NCBI RefSeq assembly: GCF_002865645.1
Contig: NW_020194517.1
Span: forward strand, 1,612,001 to 1,676,000
Source: Hyaloscypha bicolor E
Taxonomy: Eukaryota; Ascomycota; Leotiomycetes; Helotiales; Hyaloscyphaceae
Direction of reading: 5' to 3'
DNA: 64,000 nt
The notes beneath the pieces are model-generated. The model saw only the letters and a program-made list of their open reading frames with translations, was not told the origin of the DNA and searched no databases. How positions within the stretch are numbered: the stretch's first letter is position 1; each line of letters starts with the position of its first letter. Position numbers and translations under genes: made by a program. Positions 33,674 to 46,043 of this stretch are shown here, piece after piece.

Positions 33674-36614
33674 TGTTCAGGTCTACACAGAATAGTTCGA
33701 GAATTCGAAATGACGGGTACTCGTGAAGAGAAGGTTTCAGGAAAAGAAGAGGGTTTATTTATACAGGCTCCGGAAGGCGGGGAAACTCGGGAGAGTACGT
33801 CTCGTAAGAACACTTGCTTTCGGACAAATTTGACTCCGCTGGGAGCACACCAAGCTCGTCGCGAGTACCAGTCAGGTAGGACAGGCGATACTTGGGTGAA
33901 GCATGCTTTTGAGCTCAGGATTGTAATGATGATGTAAAGGTGGACCTGGACAAATCTTGAAGAAGGTTTCGGAAGCGAGTTAGTGGGGGTGGGCCGGACA
34001 GTTGTTAGGGACACCCTCAATCTGCCCAAACGACGCGCCTCTTCATGATCAACACTGGAAAAGCAGCAAACAGCACTGCTCAAGACGCTTCCTACGACGT
34101 TCGAAAGAGGGAAAAGAACGCCTCGTACCACTCCCCGACATAGAATAATTTCCAGAGAGCCTCAAGCCAAATCGAAGGTCAAGCTGAAGGAGCCCAGGAT
34201 CCCGCCTACACTTTTTCGACGCGTTGCTACACCATACACAGAATGTTTACCTCCACGGCAGACGCGGGAATCGAGAAGTGTCTAATACCTTAATATTGGG
34301 CTAGCAGTGGGATGATTTACAGCATGCCATGAGGGGAGGGGCTCAACACTTGAACGAGGAAATATCGAAAGATTCGGGACCTGCGAGCCACCCTTCGACA
34401 ACGGCCAATCGAGAATGGATATATATATGGCACAATGGTGGAGATAACGATTGAGCAACTAGGAGGGAGCTGCGCGGCTGGTTCTGTACCAAGCTCCTCT
34501 CCGTCTAAGAAACAATCTTGGGGAAAACATCGCCCATCCGCGACTTCAGGAAGATATCATCGAGAGTTCGAATGCTTTCCTCGAAGTCTCAGTCAGATAT
34601 GCCCATAACAGATCCTCGACTATTCGTTCTTCGATTCAAAGCTCAATGGTCCTAATTCTGGCTGTTGGGGGTGGCCGCGCAATAAGGCTCTCGTAATCCG
34701 GGTCTGCAAATACACACTGCCTACATCCTCGAAAGTGCGTTGCCAGTTGTTTCCCAAAGCACAGACTGTGCCACAATTTTGGACAGAGGAATAAGTCTCG
34801 TTTTTCCTTTCTGCACGTGGAAATCTTGAACAAGATCACTCTTTGAAAGTGAAAGCTGCGGCTCTTGGGTCATACGGTTCTGGGCAACTGCACTGCTTCA
34901 AGTGATTTTTTTTGTCAGCTTCTTTTACGCAAGGATCCATCGTTTACATCTTGAAAAGCAGCAAGTTGTACATTCTTCGCATCCAAATTCCATCTCCTTG
35001 CTCTTTTCTTCCGAGTCTTGAGAAACTTTCGCAGAAACTGCATACAACAACATCGGTAACTACCACAATGTCATCATTTATCTGATATTGCGGGCCAGGC
35101 TGAAGTTCAACAGGGTTATAGCCGGAGAGGACAGGTCGAGATCAGTGGACGCGGTTGAAGCGTACAAGTTCTGCAAGAACGGCTTCATCAACTGGATTCA
35201 TAAGTGCATTCCACTGCACAACCGGCGGAGCGTCTGGGTACGTTATGTTCAACTCTACCGTTCCCCGTGAGAACGGCTTTTGGAGAGTAACCAGTCCTAA
35301 TACTTTCACAGCATAGGCGCAATCTGCCGAGCATTGTCTAGATTGAGAAGACATGAGTTGTCTGCTCCAGTGCCTGGCAAGGCTCTACAGAGCACCACAC
35401 GAGATAAAATTCTTTCCCTTCATGTTCGACCGATAGCGTATTTTGTTACTCCCAAGAAAGCCGCGATCGGCGTCGCTCGCCAATGGGTTGCCAGTGCTTC
35501 GCCGTTTGGGAGCGTCCCGGTTCGTTGTTTTGAACCTCCTCGTCGTTCCTAGGAACCCAATGATTTTGTTGCCAAGCGGCTAGATCGAAACCGCGCTCGG
35601 GAGCCATCGACAAACCAGCTTATATCGTCTTTGAAAAATTGCCTCTTAAAACGGAACGCGATTGATTGCACTGCTTCTAAGGATAATCGTGAGAGCTGCA
35701 CGACCACCTCCTCCGTCCCCGATCTTCGGAATCCGCAAGAACCCTTACGTATACCCACCTCTCTCAAGTGGGGGTTCGTCCCCTACCAACTAATCCATAT
35801 CTCCCCCCCCCCCCCCCCCCCTCTAAACACGAGCTACGATCCCGAGATATGAACATTAGATTCAACGTTCGTCGCATCGGTCCGAATTGTTGATTATCCA
35901 AAGTCGAGGCAAAAACGTTTAAGGTTTTTGATACCTCTCGATCATTATCCACCTGCTATCGTTAAAAGATAAATACTCACTTCCCTCCCACATTTCTCCT
36001 TTCAAGACTGATCAATGCGACGCCTACCAGCAGCAAGTAGCTCATCCCTCAAAGTGATGCTAGGAAAGGGGTGCTCACGTGACGTAACCCTTTTCCCGCG
36101 TACCTTACCCAAGTCTATCCATCTTCTCCTCTCCCCCAATGAAAGAGGTTAGGTAGTACCCGTGCGTTCATCTCCTATCTCTTGTGGGCACTCTTCCAAC
36201 CCCATAGTGAGTGATCCGTTAGAAGATTATTCACTCGTGCTCGGTCAGAAACTGATCTGAGATCTAGCGGGCGCACTCCCCGCCTTCCGCTGCCCACGCC
36301 CTCCGACAAACATGACATGAAACGACACGTCGGAAGAATCTAGTCCGGAAGTACTGTATATATATCTCGCTTTCCTTCGCACAATCAAGAAGGAAAGAAG
36401 AAGTGAAGTAAAGAGCGATTGTTTTGCATTGGGTATCTACCATCATCTCATCTCATCTCATCTATCCCGCAACCATGCAGTGATTTCCATCCCGCACCAA
36501 CCAACCACTTATCCCTTTCCCCGAGTCTCAGGCAAAATCTACTTTTATGATAAGATAGAAAGTAAGAGAAAAGCCACACCGTTCCCATATCATACATCTA
36601 TAGGATTCTCCCCT
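33674..36614. other. Long intergenic region, nothing recognised
   Basis: 2.9 kb with only short, unsupported frames. It includes a poly-C run of 19 (about 35803-35821) and a CATCT-rich simple repeat (about 36440-36462). The last part is the 3' region of the permease. Confidence 0.5.
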
Positions 36615-38327
36615 TTACATCCAGAAATCCCACGTCCTTTTCCACCAGGGCCACGTCGCCTTCTCCGCGCGCTCCGCTTCGAGCTCGGCTCTAAACGCAT
36701 CGAGATCAACCTCTCGTCGTCCCTCGTCGATCGAGATCTCCGAGAGCTTGACGCCGAGAGACCATTGTCTGTAATACAGCTTGTAGCCGACGAAGAACAT
36801 GATCACGACCGGCGCAGCGAGATACGACTCGAAGAACGCTTCGGCGTTGGGCTTGCCTCCGATAGGGAACAGCGCGACGTAGAACTGGGCAATGAGGCAG
36901 AGGATGTTGAGCCCGAGACCGATCCAGGAGCCGATGGTGCCGAACATGGCCGCGAACGGCAGGTCGTCGGTGGTGCGGCCGTTCATGGCCCACGCTTTGC
37001 GGAAGCGGATGTGCGCGAAGCAGATGCTGCCCCAGGTGAAGAAGTTGGACAGCCCGGAGATGGACAGCAGCCAGGTGAAGATGGTGCTTCCGGTCGAGGC
37101 TTCGTTGATGTAGGCCAGGCAACCGAAGAGCAGGGTGACAATGAGGACTACGTAGGGACGGCCTTTGGAGTCGACGCGGGCACCGATCGCGGGGCCCATG
37201 CCACGTGCGCAGAGGGCTTGCACGGTTCGCGTGGCGGCGAAGGTGCAGGAGTTGGCAACGGAGAGGACGGAGAGGGTGATGACTGCGTTGAAGATTGAAG
37301 GGAGAGCCTTGATGCCAGCAAGTTGGAAAGACAAAACGAAGGGAGAGTATCTGGTGTTACCACCGGAGGCTTGGGAGAGGTTCTCGTTGTCGGAGGGGAC
37401 GATGAGGCCGAGAAGGAAGAGCGAGATCACGTAGAAGAGGGTGATACGCCAGAACACTTGCTTAGTGGCCTTGGGGATTGTCTTTCTTGGGTTGGCGGCT
37501 TCTGCTGCGGCGAGACCCACCAGCTCAGTTCCACCGAAGGCAAAGGAGGCAGTGACGAACACGGAGCAGAAACCCTTGAAGCCGTTGCGGAATGCACCTG
37601 GCTCGTGCCAGTAGTGGGCGCCAATGTAGCCTCTGTTGTCAGTGGGAACTCCGCCGCAGTCGATGATAACACCGAGGAGGATGAAACCGATAATTGCAGT
37701 CACCTTGATCAGGCCAAGAACGAACTCGACCTCACCATAGCCGCGGACACCGAAGATGTTGACAACAACGACGCTGAGCAGGAAGATTGTGATCCAGACA
37801 CCGACGTTGATGGACGGAGTGCCAGTGTTGTTTGGGTCGGTCCAGAAGGCGATTGTGATACCGGCGGTGGTGAGCTCGAATGGCAAGACTATCAACCAGT
37901 TCATGGCATAGTTCCAGCCCATGGCAAAGCCCCATGCGGGGTCAATGAACCGGATTGAGTAGTTGTAGAAGGAACCAGCGACAGGGTACAGAGCTAGTAC
38001 GTGTTAGATCGTTCCCTCGAGCTCGGGACGCGTCAACTTACCAGCAAGCTCTCCAAGGGCATTGACAGTGAGCAACAACATGATACCAATGACGATAAAG
38101 TCAATTATAAGAGAAGCCGGACCACCACTGCTCAGAGCGCTACCAGAACCAACGAACAGACCAGCGCCGATGGAACCACCGATGGCAATCATCTGCATGT
38201 GTCTGCCCTTCAGACTTCTCTTCAGTCCACCCTCGCCCAGCTCGATGTCCCCAATCGGCGGCGTGCCCCCAATGGGAGACTGGTTGTCCAGATCGGAGGC
38301 ATACTTCTCGCTGTCGCTGACGCCCAT
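36615..38327 (-). CDS. Amino-acid permease (AAP/YAT family, GAP1-like)
   Basis: Two exons, 38042-38327 and 36615-37993, joined across a 48-bp intron (GTAAGT...ACTAG), encoding 554 aa. The cytosolic N-terminus is followed by LKGRHMQMIAIGGSIGAGLF, the hallmark first-helix motif of APC-superfamily permeases. Twelve hydrophobic segments follow. Other family blocks are FELTTAGITIAFW, GTELVGLAAAEAANPRK, LSVANSCTFAATRTVQAL, GRPYVVLIVTLLFGCLAYI and the conserved acidic C-terminal helix after KLYYRQWSLG. It imports amino acids at the plasma membrane by H+ symport (family knowledge). The length is normal for the family. Strong GC bias makes long antisense frames that are not genes. Confidence 0.95.
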
Positions 38328-41300
38328 CTTGACTTCTGTGTAGTCGACGTGTGGGTGATCGTTGGGAGGAAGAGAGGAAGGAGTTGGAGAAGGAACGCGA
38401 CTCTGCCGATCTGAAAGTAATTTCGAGTAGGGGTCTCGCTTGTTTTATACCTGCCTCTCGCCCTCACGACATCTTCCTGGCACCTCCCAATTGCTATCTA
38501 GTGTGGAGTGCAGCCCGGGCTTGGCCTTCCATTGTCTCCACATGGATGCCATGTCACGATATGAGCAAGGGCACTCATTCGTCGTGGCATGTAAATTTAC
38601 ATTGTACCCCGACTAGCCCCCTCGCACGGCATGCCCGACCTGCAAAACAGCCGCCAGGCCTTGGTGTTGAAGCAAGCATCGACCAAGGCTAGGCTGGCGC
38701 AGGCAAGCTCAGCAAGCTTCCTGGGCCTGCAGCCAATCCCACGCTGCATGGCAGGGCTGCCATTTCTAGCCTTGGCCTGTCCGCTGTTACTCGGATTACT
38801 CCCAGTAGTCTCATAGATCACATCCCGGTATGTCCGTACTTGTCTGAGATCCACACGATCCACAGATAAGGATAGCGCCCGCTCGTCCAGCCACGCCGAG
38901 GCAGCGAATCAAGGGGCAACGACGCGCGAGGGGGTGGCAAGACCGTGCAAAACCACAGGTTGCACCACATCTCGCAGACTCGCAGTAAGTACCGATCGTT
39001 GCTCAGGGCGAGCGATGCAGGATCGGAGGCTGAAGGCGGGTGGCGCGGCCGCAGCTTGCAGCTTCCAGCTCCAGGCAGCGTCGGATAAACGCCTGACGCC
39101 TGGCACCTGACCCCTCTCCCTCAGCGTTGACAAACTTTATCATGGCCGGCATATTAAGAAAGCATGATTTTGAATTTGATATGCTGAGCACACGGATGGG
39201 GCTGATAAGAGCTAGGGTTCTGAGGGGCCGGAGGGGTCAGAGGGGCCAGGGGAGCAGAGGCCGCAGTGGGGCAAATGGAATTGTTCTAGAAGCGCACTAC
39301 GCGCCTTGGCGCGTCTCGGGTCTGTTTCGACTCTTCCCACTGGCCAAAGCCTCTGCTAGTCGGTCCGGCCAGGGATCGAGTTGCGCGCTAGACGGGGTGC
39401 AGGTCTACTGTGGTAGCGGGGTCCTGTCTACAAGTACTACTCGTACTACACCAGCTAATCGCTGTGCAAAAAGAGGGGGAGCAGCGTACGTGTCCCGGAT
39501 GCATCCTGGACCATTTGTGTGCATTCGCGATATGAGGCCCTGGAGAACCCTGCTAGCGCACGGGTTGCGAAAGATACGCAGCGCTGCCGCGAACCGTAAG
39601 CATGTACCTCGTACGTAAGAAAGTAAATTTACAACCTCATTGTGATCACTCTTCCTGGAGATCTGGGGTTTTGAGTTTGCTGCGGGAATTGTTCATCGAC
39701 AGACTTGACCCGTGCATTAGGTCATACTTACCACATAATTCTTGCACTTCTCGCATCAGCCTATTCCCTCAGTTATGCCTTCCACTTCGTCCTTCCCTTT
39801 CTAGCACAATTCCCTCCTCCTTCCGTTTCATCGCAAGCGGAGGTGACAGCCGCATCTGCCAGCTCAACGCCCGCCGTTTGCCTGCCATCAAATCGACGAC
39901 GTCGTCCCTTTCGCCATCCCCCTGCTCAGTGGCGTTTCCCAATCTATCTTCCCGCCCCTCCCAACCAACCACGCCCTTCCCCTCGGCCGCCGGATCTGCA
40001 GTCGTCATGCACAGAAGGACTCAGCCTTCTTCCAGAAGATTTCCTCTTCCAATCCCTCCCGCGCGCCCCTGTGCTTTATTTCCTTTTGCAGCTTTTATCC
40101 CGAGCCCTTGCCCTCCTGTTCGCCTGCGAGCACCCTTTGCAAGTTAGACAAGCGCTTTCCCTCGGCTTCAGTCCTGCTTTTGGGATTTCCTTTTTTTTAT
40201 TTTACACTTGGTTATCTCTCTATTTTCAGGTTGCGTTTTGAGGCTTTAATGCAAGATAAACAGAATTTTTTTCCCCTCCCCAGGGCGTTAATGCTCGCTG
40301 AATAAGTTTCAAGAGTTTCAATTTTTTTCCCCCCTCCCCCATCACGGATGCGGATGCGGATGCGGATGTGGGCGTTCCTGTTTCTCCTCCTGATAAGCAT
40401 TTCGGGGGGGAAGGCTTATCGTTGCAGCCTGTGCCGTGAGTAGCTGAATTTGTTTGTTTCGAAATTCGAGGACGGGAGGACGGAAACTCCGGGGACCAGT
40501 AGAATCGCTTTCAGCAGTCTGAGGGGATTTCGAGCTGAGGCTGAGTGGCAGTGGTGCAAAAGAGGGCAACTGCTCGTGCTTTTCAGGAGTCTGTCGAGCC
40601 GGAGAGGACGAAGGCGGTGGTGAGGGGTGCCTTGGAAGGGAAAAGTTCGCGTTCCCAGCCTCGCAGTCTTTTTGGAGACAAGTTCTGGAGGGTTTTTTAA
40701 TTACTTTGATTATTGATAGACTTGGCGCTTATGGTTTTCGCGTTTGCTTCATCTCATCTGGCGGTTAATATGAGGTCGTATTATTTGATTATGTAAGCTC
40801 GACTTGCCGTCTTCGTTCCGATTTCATTTGCGATTGCAACGTTCCTCACTGCTAGTGACAAATCGAACAGCTGTCAAATACAGCACCTCCCACGTGACCA
40901 AAATGCCATAAAGCCGCGTGCAGTCAATTCCACACTTGCGTTCATTTCTATACTGCCTTCACTCATCTCGTTCTGGCCACGAAACGCATAGGGAATAACA
41001 GTTCTTTCCTTGAGCCTCTTCAGCCCTTGGATTCTCCTCACTCCTGTACAAAGAGTCGGTCACGGGTATAATCACGTGTATTGAAGATCGTGCTTTTTTG
41101 GTATTTTTTCTAAGTACACTCCACCTCACACAGTGACCACTATTCTAACTTCCACAGTAATATGGATCCATTTCTATATCCTGTCCTGACTACTTGAGCC
41201 ATTGCTTTCTGCACGTGACCCTCTCTGAGAAAATCTCTGCCGTTAGCTTAGCTTTAAGCGAAGCGCTAGCGCGGGGTGAAGATGTCGGGCTCGTGGCTTC

Positions 41301-41336
41301 TTTCCCTTCACAACCACCAACTCTCCTCATGACCTT
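38328..41336. other. Long intergenic region with simple repeats
   Basis: Contains the permease promoter (an AGATAAGG GATA-type site near 38862), a pyrimidine-rich tract (about 39750-40200), four GGATGC hexamers (40345-40370) and several CACGTGAC sites (about 40890, 41070, 41210). Frames of 160-180 codons at 39.1-40.2 kb are low-complexity and lack gene support. Confidence 0.45.
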
Positions 41337-42028
41337 CTAGTACGCCTCGGCATTCATTAGGTGGTTCGGGTAACGAGCGGCGTTGATACGTTGGATAACC
41401 GTATCCCGTCCTTGCTCTGACCAGCGCGACGTAGGAGCCTTCATGTCCTCGATAATGTTCATTAATTGGCGGAGATCGACAAGGAGGTTGTTTGCGAGTA
41501 GTAGGGTGTGTCGTCCGGCGCGGTACGCCTCTTCGCAGTAGGCACCGAGTTCAGTGACCGTCAATTGTACTGTTTGTGTGGCTGGCGTATCCGATTTGGC
41601 GTCAACTTCATTTGCCTTAGCCTTGGCCTTGCCTTTGGTCGGCGTCGCTTTGGCGTTCTTTGGGAATGTGATCTTTGCTGGGATGTCCGCGCTTTCACCG
41701 CTCTCGTCGTACTCGATCTTGACTTGTTTTGCTGGACGTCCTGGTCGGCGCTTGGCCACCTTCGGCGGATCCTCCTCCTAACGCTCGTTCTTCGTGCCTC
41801 GGGAGCTGGCTCTCGTCTCGCGGTCACGGACTTTGTCACGAGCGTCACGGTAGCGGTCGAGGGCTTGCATGGCGATGTCGTTCTTCTTGTATGCCTCCAG
41901 CAACGTTGGTGCCTCGATTGGATCTCCCCACTTCGGCAGTACTCGCCAAGGTCGGCGGAGGGGGGAACGCGACCCTTGAGGACGGCGTCTTGGATGCGGC
42001 GGTACGTGAGATCGTCGGATCGGGCCAT
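41337..42028 (-). pseudogene. AT-hook protein, one frameshift and one in-frame stop
   Basis: The minus strand starts MARSDDLTYRRIQDAVLKGR at 42028. At about 41939 the frame slips by one base into LPKWGDPIEAPTLLEAYKKN. That frame runs on through YRDARDKVRDRE and meets TAG at 41778-41780. It continues KVAKRRPGRPAKQ, an AT-hook (RRPGRP), a Lys/Ala-rich region and a C-terminal helical part (AYCEEAYRAGRHTLLLAN, LRQLMNIIEDM) ending at 41337. The parts line up into one ~230-residue protein, so the breaks look secondary. Probably a small nuclear DNA-binding protein. No family name recognised. Confidence 0.55.
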
Positions 42029-42475
42029 GGTTGTAGGGAATGTGTTTTTAGTCGTTGTTTCGTGGACGTGGATTGTGTGTAGAACGCGACAAGCAGACTG
42101 GGCTGCTGCAACACACCCCTCTGAACACCAGCTCGCAGGTCACGCTCTGCCTCGAGTATTGCTCTTACACAAATTTCTGTTTTGTTCAAACATTTTCCGA
42201 GATGTTGGTTTTGCTTCCAAAGGGCGTTCTCTCACAATCATCATTGGCGAGATAGTATCGAATGATTCGGGGCATACGCTTCTTTGGCTGCCACCTCGAT
42301 TATCTCTGATGGGAATGTCGCTTGACACAAGTTCCAGGTGAGGGAGCGCAACTTGTGAAAACCACTAATAGCCTAAGCCTATTATAAAATCAAATTTTTA
42401 GAAGTAGAAAATCGTGGGCAATTTCGATTCCCTTTACGGGTTATTCTTGAAAACAAGAGAAAAAAGGGCAATAAG
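42029..42475. other. Intergenic upstream of the AT-hook locus
   Basis: No supported gene. Confidence 0.4.
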
Positions 42476-42545
42476 GCGAGGTGAGGCTTGTGTGCAGCCA
42501 CACCCCCTTGCTAGCGCTGGACATGTCTCACCAGAGACGAAGGGA
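42476..42545. mobile_element. Half of a MITE of the TCCCTTCGTC/GCTAGC family
   Basis: GCGAGGTGAGGCTTG, GTGCAGCCACACCCCC and TTGCTAGCG follow the loop and right arm of the 3332-3475 element in the same order, ending GACGAAGGGA. The left arm is missing, so this is a deleted, immobile copy. Confidence 0.65.
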
Positions 42546-42654
42546 GAAAAGAAAATAAGTTTAAAAAGAAAGCTATATTTTTGGTGTTCCTGTCCGAGCG
42601 CCTCTACTTTGGGTTAGTGGCCCCTAATCGACACCACAATCGGGTGTCGATTGG

Positions 42655-42840
42655 GGTGTTGATTGGGCTGTCGAGTAGACTGTTGATTAGACTGTTGCTT
42701 CGACTGTTGCTTCGACGGTCGCTTCAACTGTCGCTTCGACGGTCACGACGACGGTCACAACGACTGTTGCTTCGACGGTCACGACGACTGTCGCTTCGAC
42801 GGTCACAACGACTGTCGGTTCAACGCATGGTGAATCCTAG
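42655..42840 (+). repeat. Minisatellite of GACTGT(T/C)GCTTC-type units
   Basis: About a dozen imperfect 9-15 bp units of ACTGTYGCTTCGACGGTCAC. In one plus frame the repeats read TVASTVTTTVASTVTT and then stop at 42838. This is like the Thr/Val/Ser-rich linkers of fungal surface proteins, so it may be a relic of such a gene. No signal peptide or flanking domain was found. Confidence 0.5.
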
Positions 42841-43476
42841 GCGATATGTCAGGCTGCGGAGCCAGATTAAAATATGCTGGCGGTGCAGTCGCTCTCCCTC
42901 TCCCTCTTCTCCTTCAATCCTTACACTCTTAATTCAACCATTTCCCCGTTGATTTATGGTTCATCTTGCCTAGCTCAAGAGTTTTTGAATCCGTCCGTCT
43001 CTTGTACTTCTCCCCACATAGCGTGTTCCACAATTCAAGAAGTATTTTGGGACAAAGTCGGCTCGACACGCCCAACCCCACAGTCTAGTCTACCGTCCTC
43101 GACGCTCCTCGAGCGATATATCATTATCAATTGACTAAGCTCACCAGTGTGTTCCAATTTGTGAAGATTGGTTTGTGCGAAAAGGACTTATTTTGAGTTG
43201 TGATAATTCTCAATTAGTGAGTCCTCGTTCATGCTCCCTGGACCTGATCAAATGTCGGATCAATCACAGCTTCTTGGAAATACGCTAATCGCTCAATGAC
43301 ATGCAGGGCTTAAGTTCATACCGGAGAACTCACTGTCACTTCGAAAACCCTACAGCCCGGAACCCATACCACACTTTCGTCGAGTCGGGAAGATACCCAC
43401 AGATACCCACCGAGCCTTATCACAGGCCGCTCAACAACACAATTTCCTTTTCGACTCTTGCTGCCACTTCGGCAGC

Positions 43477-44317
43477 ATGGCTACAACTTCAGCGCGATAC
43501 ATACCAACTGTTGCTACCATAGACGCGGAGGAAGCCGCCAATCATCACCCCGAGCTGCCAAATACTGTCGCGTTGCAGATCCTTGAACAAACGAGAAACG
43601 ACGCTCCACGCCGATGGTGGCCACGGCGACTACTGGACATGTTGTCCAAACGCATCAGGTGGAGAGGAACTGAACGGAGAACCGAGCTGCCACTCCCAGC
43701 GACAGCAAGATCCCAATCACGGTTCCGACACAGTGCCCGATGTCGAAATGGAAAGCACGCTTCCTCCTTAAGACCTTTATTGTATAGCGCTGCTCTTAGT
43801 CTTATTTTCGGCGAGCAGTTGTTTGGAAATACCAATACTCCAATTGGCTCTTTTTGGATGCAGCTCCTGCGGGCTATGTATGTCCCCCAATGTTTACTCT
43901 GTCTCATAGCGAAGTTCAGACGAAACGATGACCGCAGTTGCTAACTTACGGTGCCATTTTAGCTCTTTAGTCATTTGGGTCCTGTGTTACGATATCTACA
44001 TAACAAAATGCACGCCTGCAGATATGAGTGACACGAGAAAGACATGGTAAACATGCCCTTCAGCTTGGAGCTTAGCAGCTGCTGACAGGGATAGGTTCTG
44101 CACACTCACAGTCGTCTTCGCCCTGTGGCTATATTTGTGGTTACCACAATCACCCCTCGTCTTACTTGGCATTGCGGTGATCATCACTGGATCGACGGCG
44201 GCGGCAATACAGGCCCAGAATCTTTGGGATTTTTGGATTGAGACTCTGCTTCGTCTTGTTTCTGCTCTTTCTGTGAGGCCAAGCGATAGGTTAAACGAAC
44301 TCACTGAGGAGCCTTGA
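43477..44317 (+). CDS. Hypothetical multi-pass membrane protein
   Basis: Three exons: 43477-43877, 43963-44046 and 44089-44317, encoding 237 aa. Introns are 85 bp (GTATGT, branch TTGCTAAC, TTTTAG) and 42 bp (GTAAAC, branch GCTGAC, ACAG). Both keep frame, which strongly supports a real gene. The N-terminal ~95 residues are hydrophilic and basic (RRWWPRRLLDMLSKRIRWRG). Hydrophobic segments follow: LLYSAALSLIFG, then LLRAISLVIWVLCYDIYI across the first splice, then LTVVFALWLYLWLPQSP and LVLLGIAVIITGSTAAAI. The tail is short and acidic (ELTEEP). No family recognised. Confidence 0.65.
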
Positions 44318-45477
44318 CCTCAATCGATTACTCCCACGGCGATACGAAGCTAGGATACCTCAATGCGACTCGATATGGTATGACCTCACGAGGCATGTCG
44401 ATTCTTCACCACACTTTGGCGATAGTAGCCGTGCTCCCTGCGGCTGGTTCTGTTCCTCGATGCATTTGAGCAGGTTGTTTGGCGTTGCTTTCTTTACGTT
44501 GTATATGTTTGTTGTACGATCCTTGCGCGCACTACTAAGAAAGGCAAGTAGAGCGAGGGAAAATATACTATAGAGTGGAATAAGTCCAGTTATTGAGACA
44601 TCGGAATTTGTTAGGAAATTTCGGCCCATTATATAACAAGGCAAGGCCTTAGTTAGATACTCATTATGTTAGAAATAACATTTGATTTTACAGCCAAAGA
44701 GCCCTTGCTCTGACCTCGGAGTGATTGTGCAGGATAAAGCACTGCAAATGCAGGTCAACTCCTTCTGACTGCATTGTACAAGGTCTCCAGAGAGCATACT
44801 TTGCTTTCATAAATTGATCAGAGATGCTCACAAGTGTGAAATGTTCTCAGATGTTCGAGGCCATATGAGTGGCCAGCGTGACGATCCCTTCCGACTTTGA
44901 GTAGTGCAACGAACTGCTAGCTGTGGCCTATCCACGTACTTGAGATCTTCGTGATGGCGTGTTCTTTGACTGTTTTCGACTACTTCGTGTTGCAGGTCAT
45001 CAATAATCTCGGTTTTCGGTGTAGGCTTCAATGATAGTCGACCAGAGCGCTGTCCCAGCAGCTATTTTAGGCGCACTGGTGCCGCTGTCATGGCATCTTT
45101 CTCTCCTCCCCCAGTCTCGGGGTCCGACCGTCCGACCAAAGTCCGGAGACAGTTACTCCTCTGACTCTGCCCTCTTCGACGCAGCTGCACGTTCCCGCCG
45201 ATTTCGTAGCTTAATGATCTCTGATTGAATGGCAAGGAGTACGAACTCCTCTCAATACGTTGTGCAACAACTATATCGAAATCCATATTTGTAGTGCGTC
45301 AAGCGAGACTCGTACAGAGTAAACAGCTCATGATCTGTCCGGCAGACGCAACAACCCCCCTGCAACCCTACTATCTATTTCTTCAGATTCAGAGACTTCG
45401 ATCGAGCTTGGGCGTTCTAGTTCTCACTGAATCTACCATCGCCTGCTGCTGATTCACTGGAAATATCGACGATCAAC
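44318..45477. other. Intergenic, nothing recognised
   Basis: No supported gene in either strand. Confidence 0.5.
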
Positions 45478-45828
45478 ATGAGGAAGCCAAGTAGGCTTCG
45501 CGCTCTCTTTGGCCGCAGCAATGAGCACGAAGAGTCTTCTCTTAGAACGGCACTCTCCTTGCGGCGATCTCGAAGTCCTGCCGTTACAGGTGGCAGTCAA
45601 GCTTTACCAAGAATAAATGAGGTGGGCTTTACAGCCAAGTTCTCTTAAAATGTTCAGCAGCTGAAATATCCAGGCGTTGAAAATTACAATAAGCAGTGTA
45701 ATTGCTTCTGCCAGCCCACAACTGGTCATGATCCCGAAAGACCCAAAGTCCTTCTAGCCGACATCCGACCTAGGCCCTGGTTGAGTGTCAGAAAGTCTTT
45801 GGGACCAAACAGCTGCAATATGCGATAA
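45478..45828 (+). CDS. Possible small two-exon gene, unknown function
   Basis: Exon 1, 45478-45621, encodes a basic MRKPSRLRALFGRSNEHEE peptide. A 36-bp intron (GTGGGC...TTCAG) leads to exon 2 (45658-45828), encoding LKYPGVENYNKQCNCFC and ending in CNMR, about 104 aa in total. The acceptor is a tandem CAGCAG, allowing a one-residue variant. Support is only frame continuity across a plausible but very short intron; no family recognised. Confidence 0.35.
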
Positions 45829-46043
45829 AACATGCCAATTAGCTTTGCTATGTGTAACAAGAGACTTCTCCATCGCACTTAAAGACAAGCTCCAAAGAAT
45901 CTAAATAACAAGCCTCCCCAATAGAGGGCCGCACGAGAAAAGACAAGCGTCAAAGAGGCACATCCTTCCCCTTCCCCAACTGTTGATACACAGCAAGATG
46001 CCGGCTCCCTTAAAACTCCCCATCGCGGTTTTTCGAAAGCTTC
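45829..46043. other. Intergenic 3' region
   Basis: Between convergent transcripts; nothing recognised. Confidence 0.4.

Noticed and set aside
36429..37958. Plus-strand frames of 210-290 codons opposite the permease
   Set aside because: Antisense shadows in GC-rich codons. The minus strand encodes a textbook permease.
39127..40241. Plus-strand frames of 160-180 codons
   Set aside because: Low-complexity pyrimidine-rich or Arg/Gly-rich, no ATG context or domain, overlapping in several frames.
41508..42341. 277-codon plus-strand frame
   Set aside because: Antisense to the AT-hook locus, which has coherent protein features; the frame has none.
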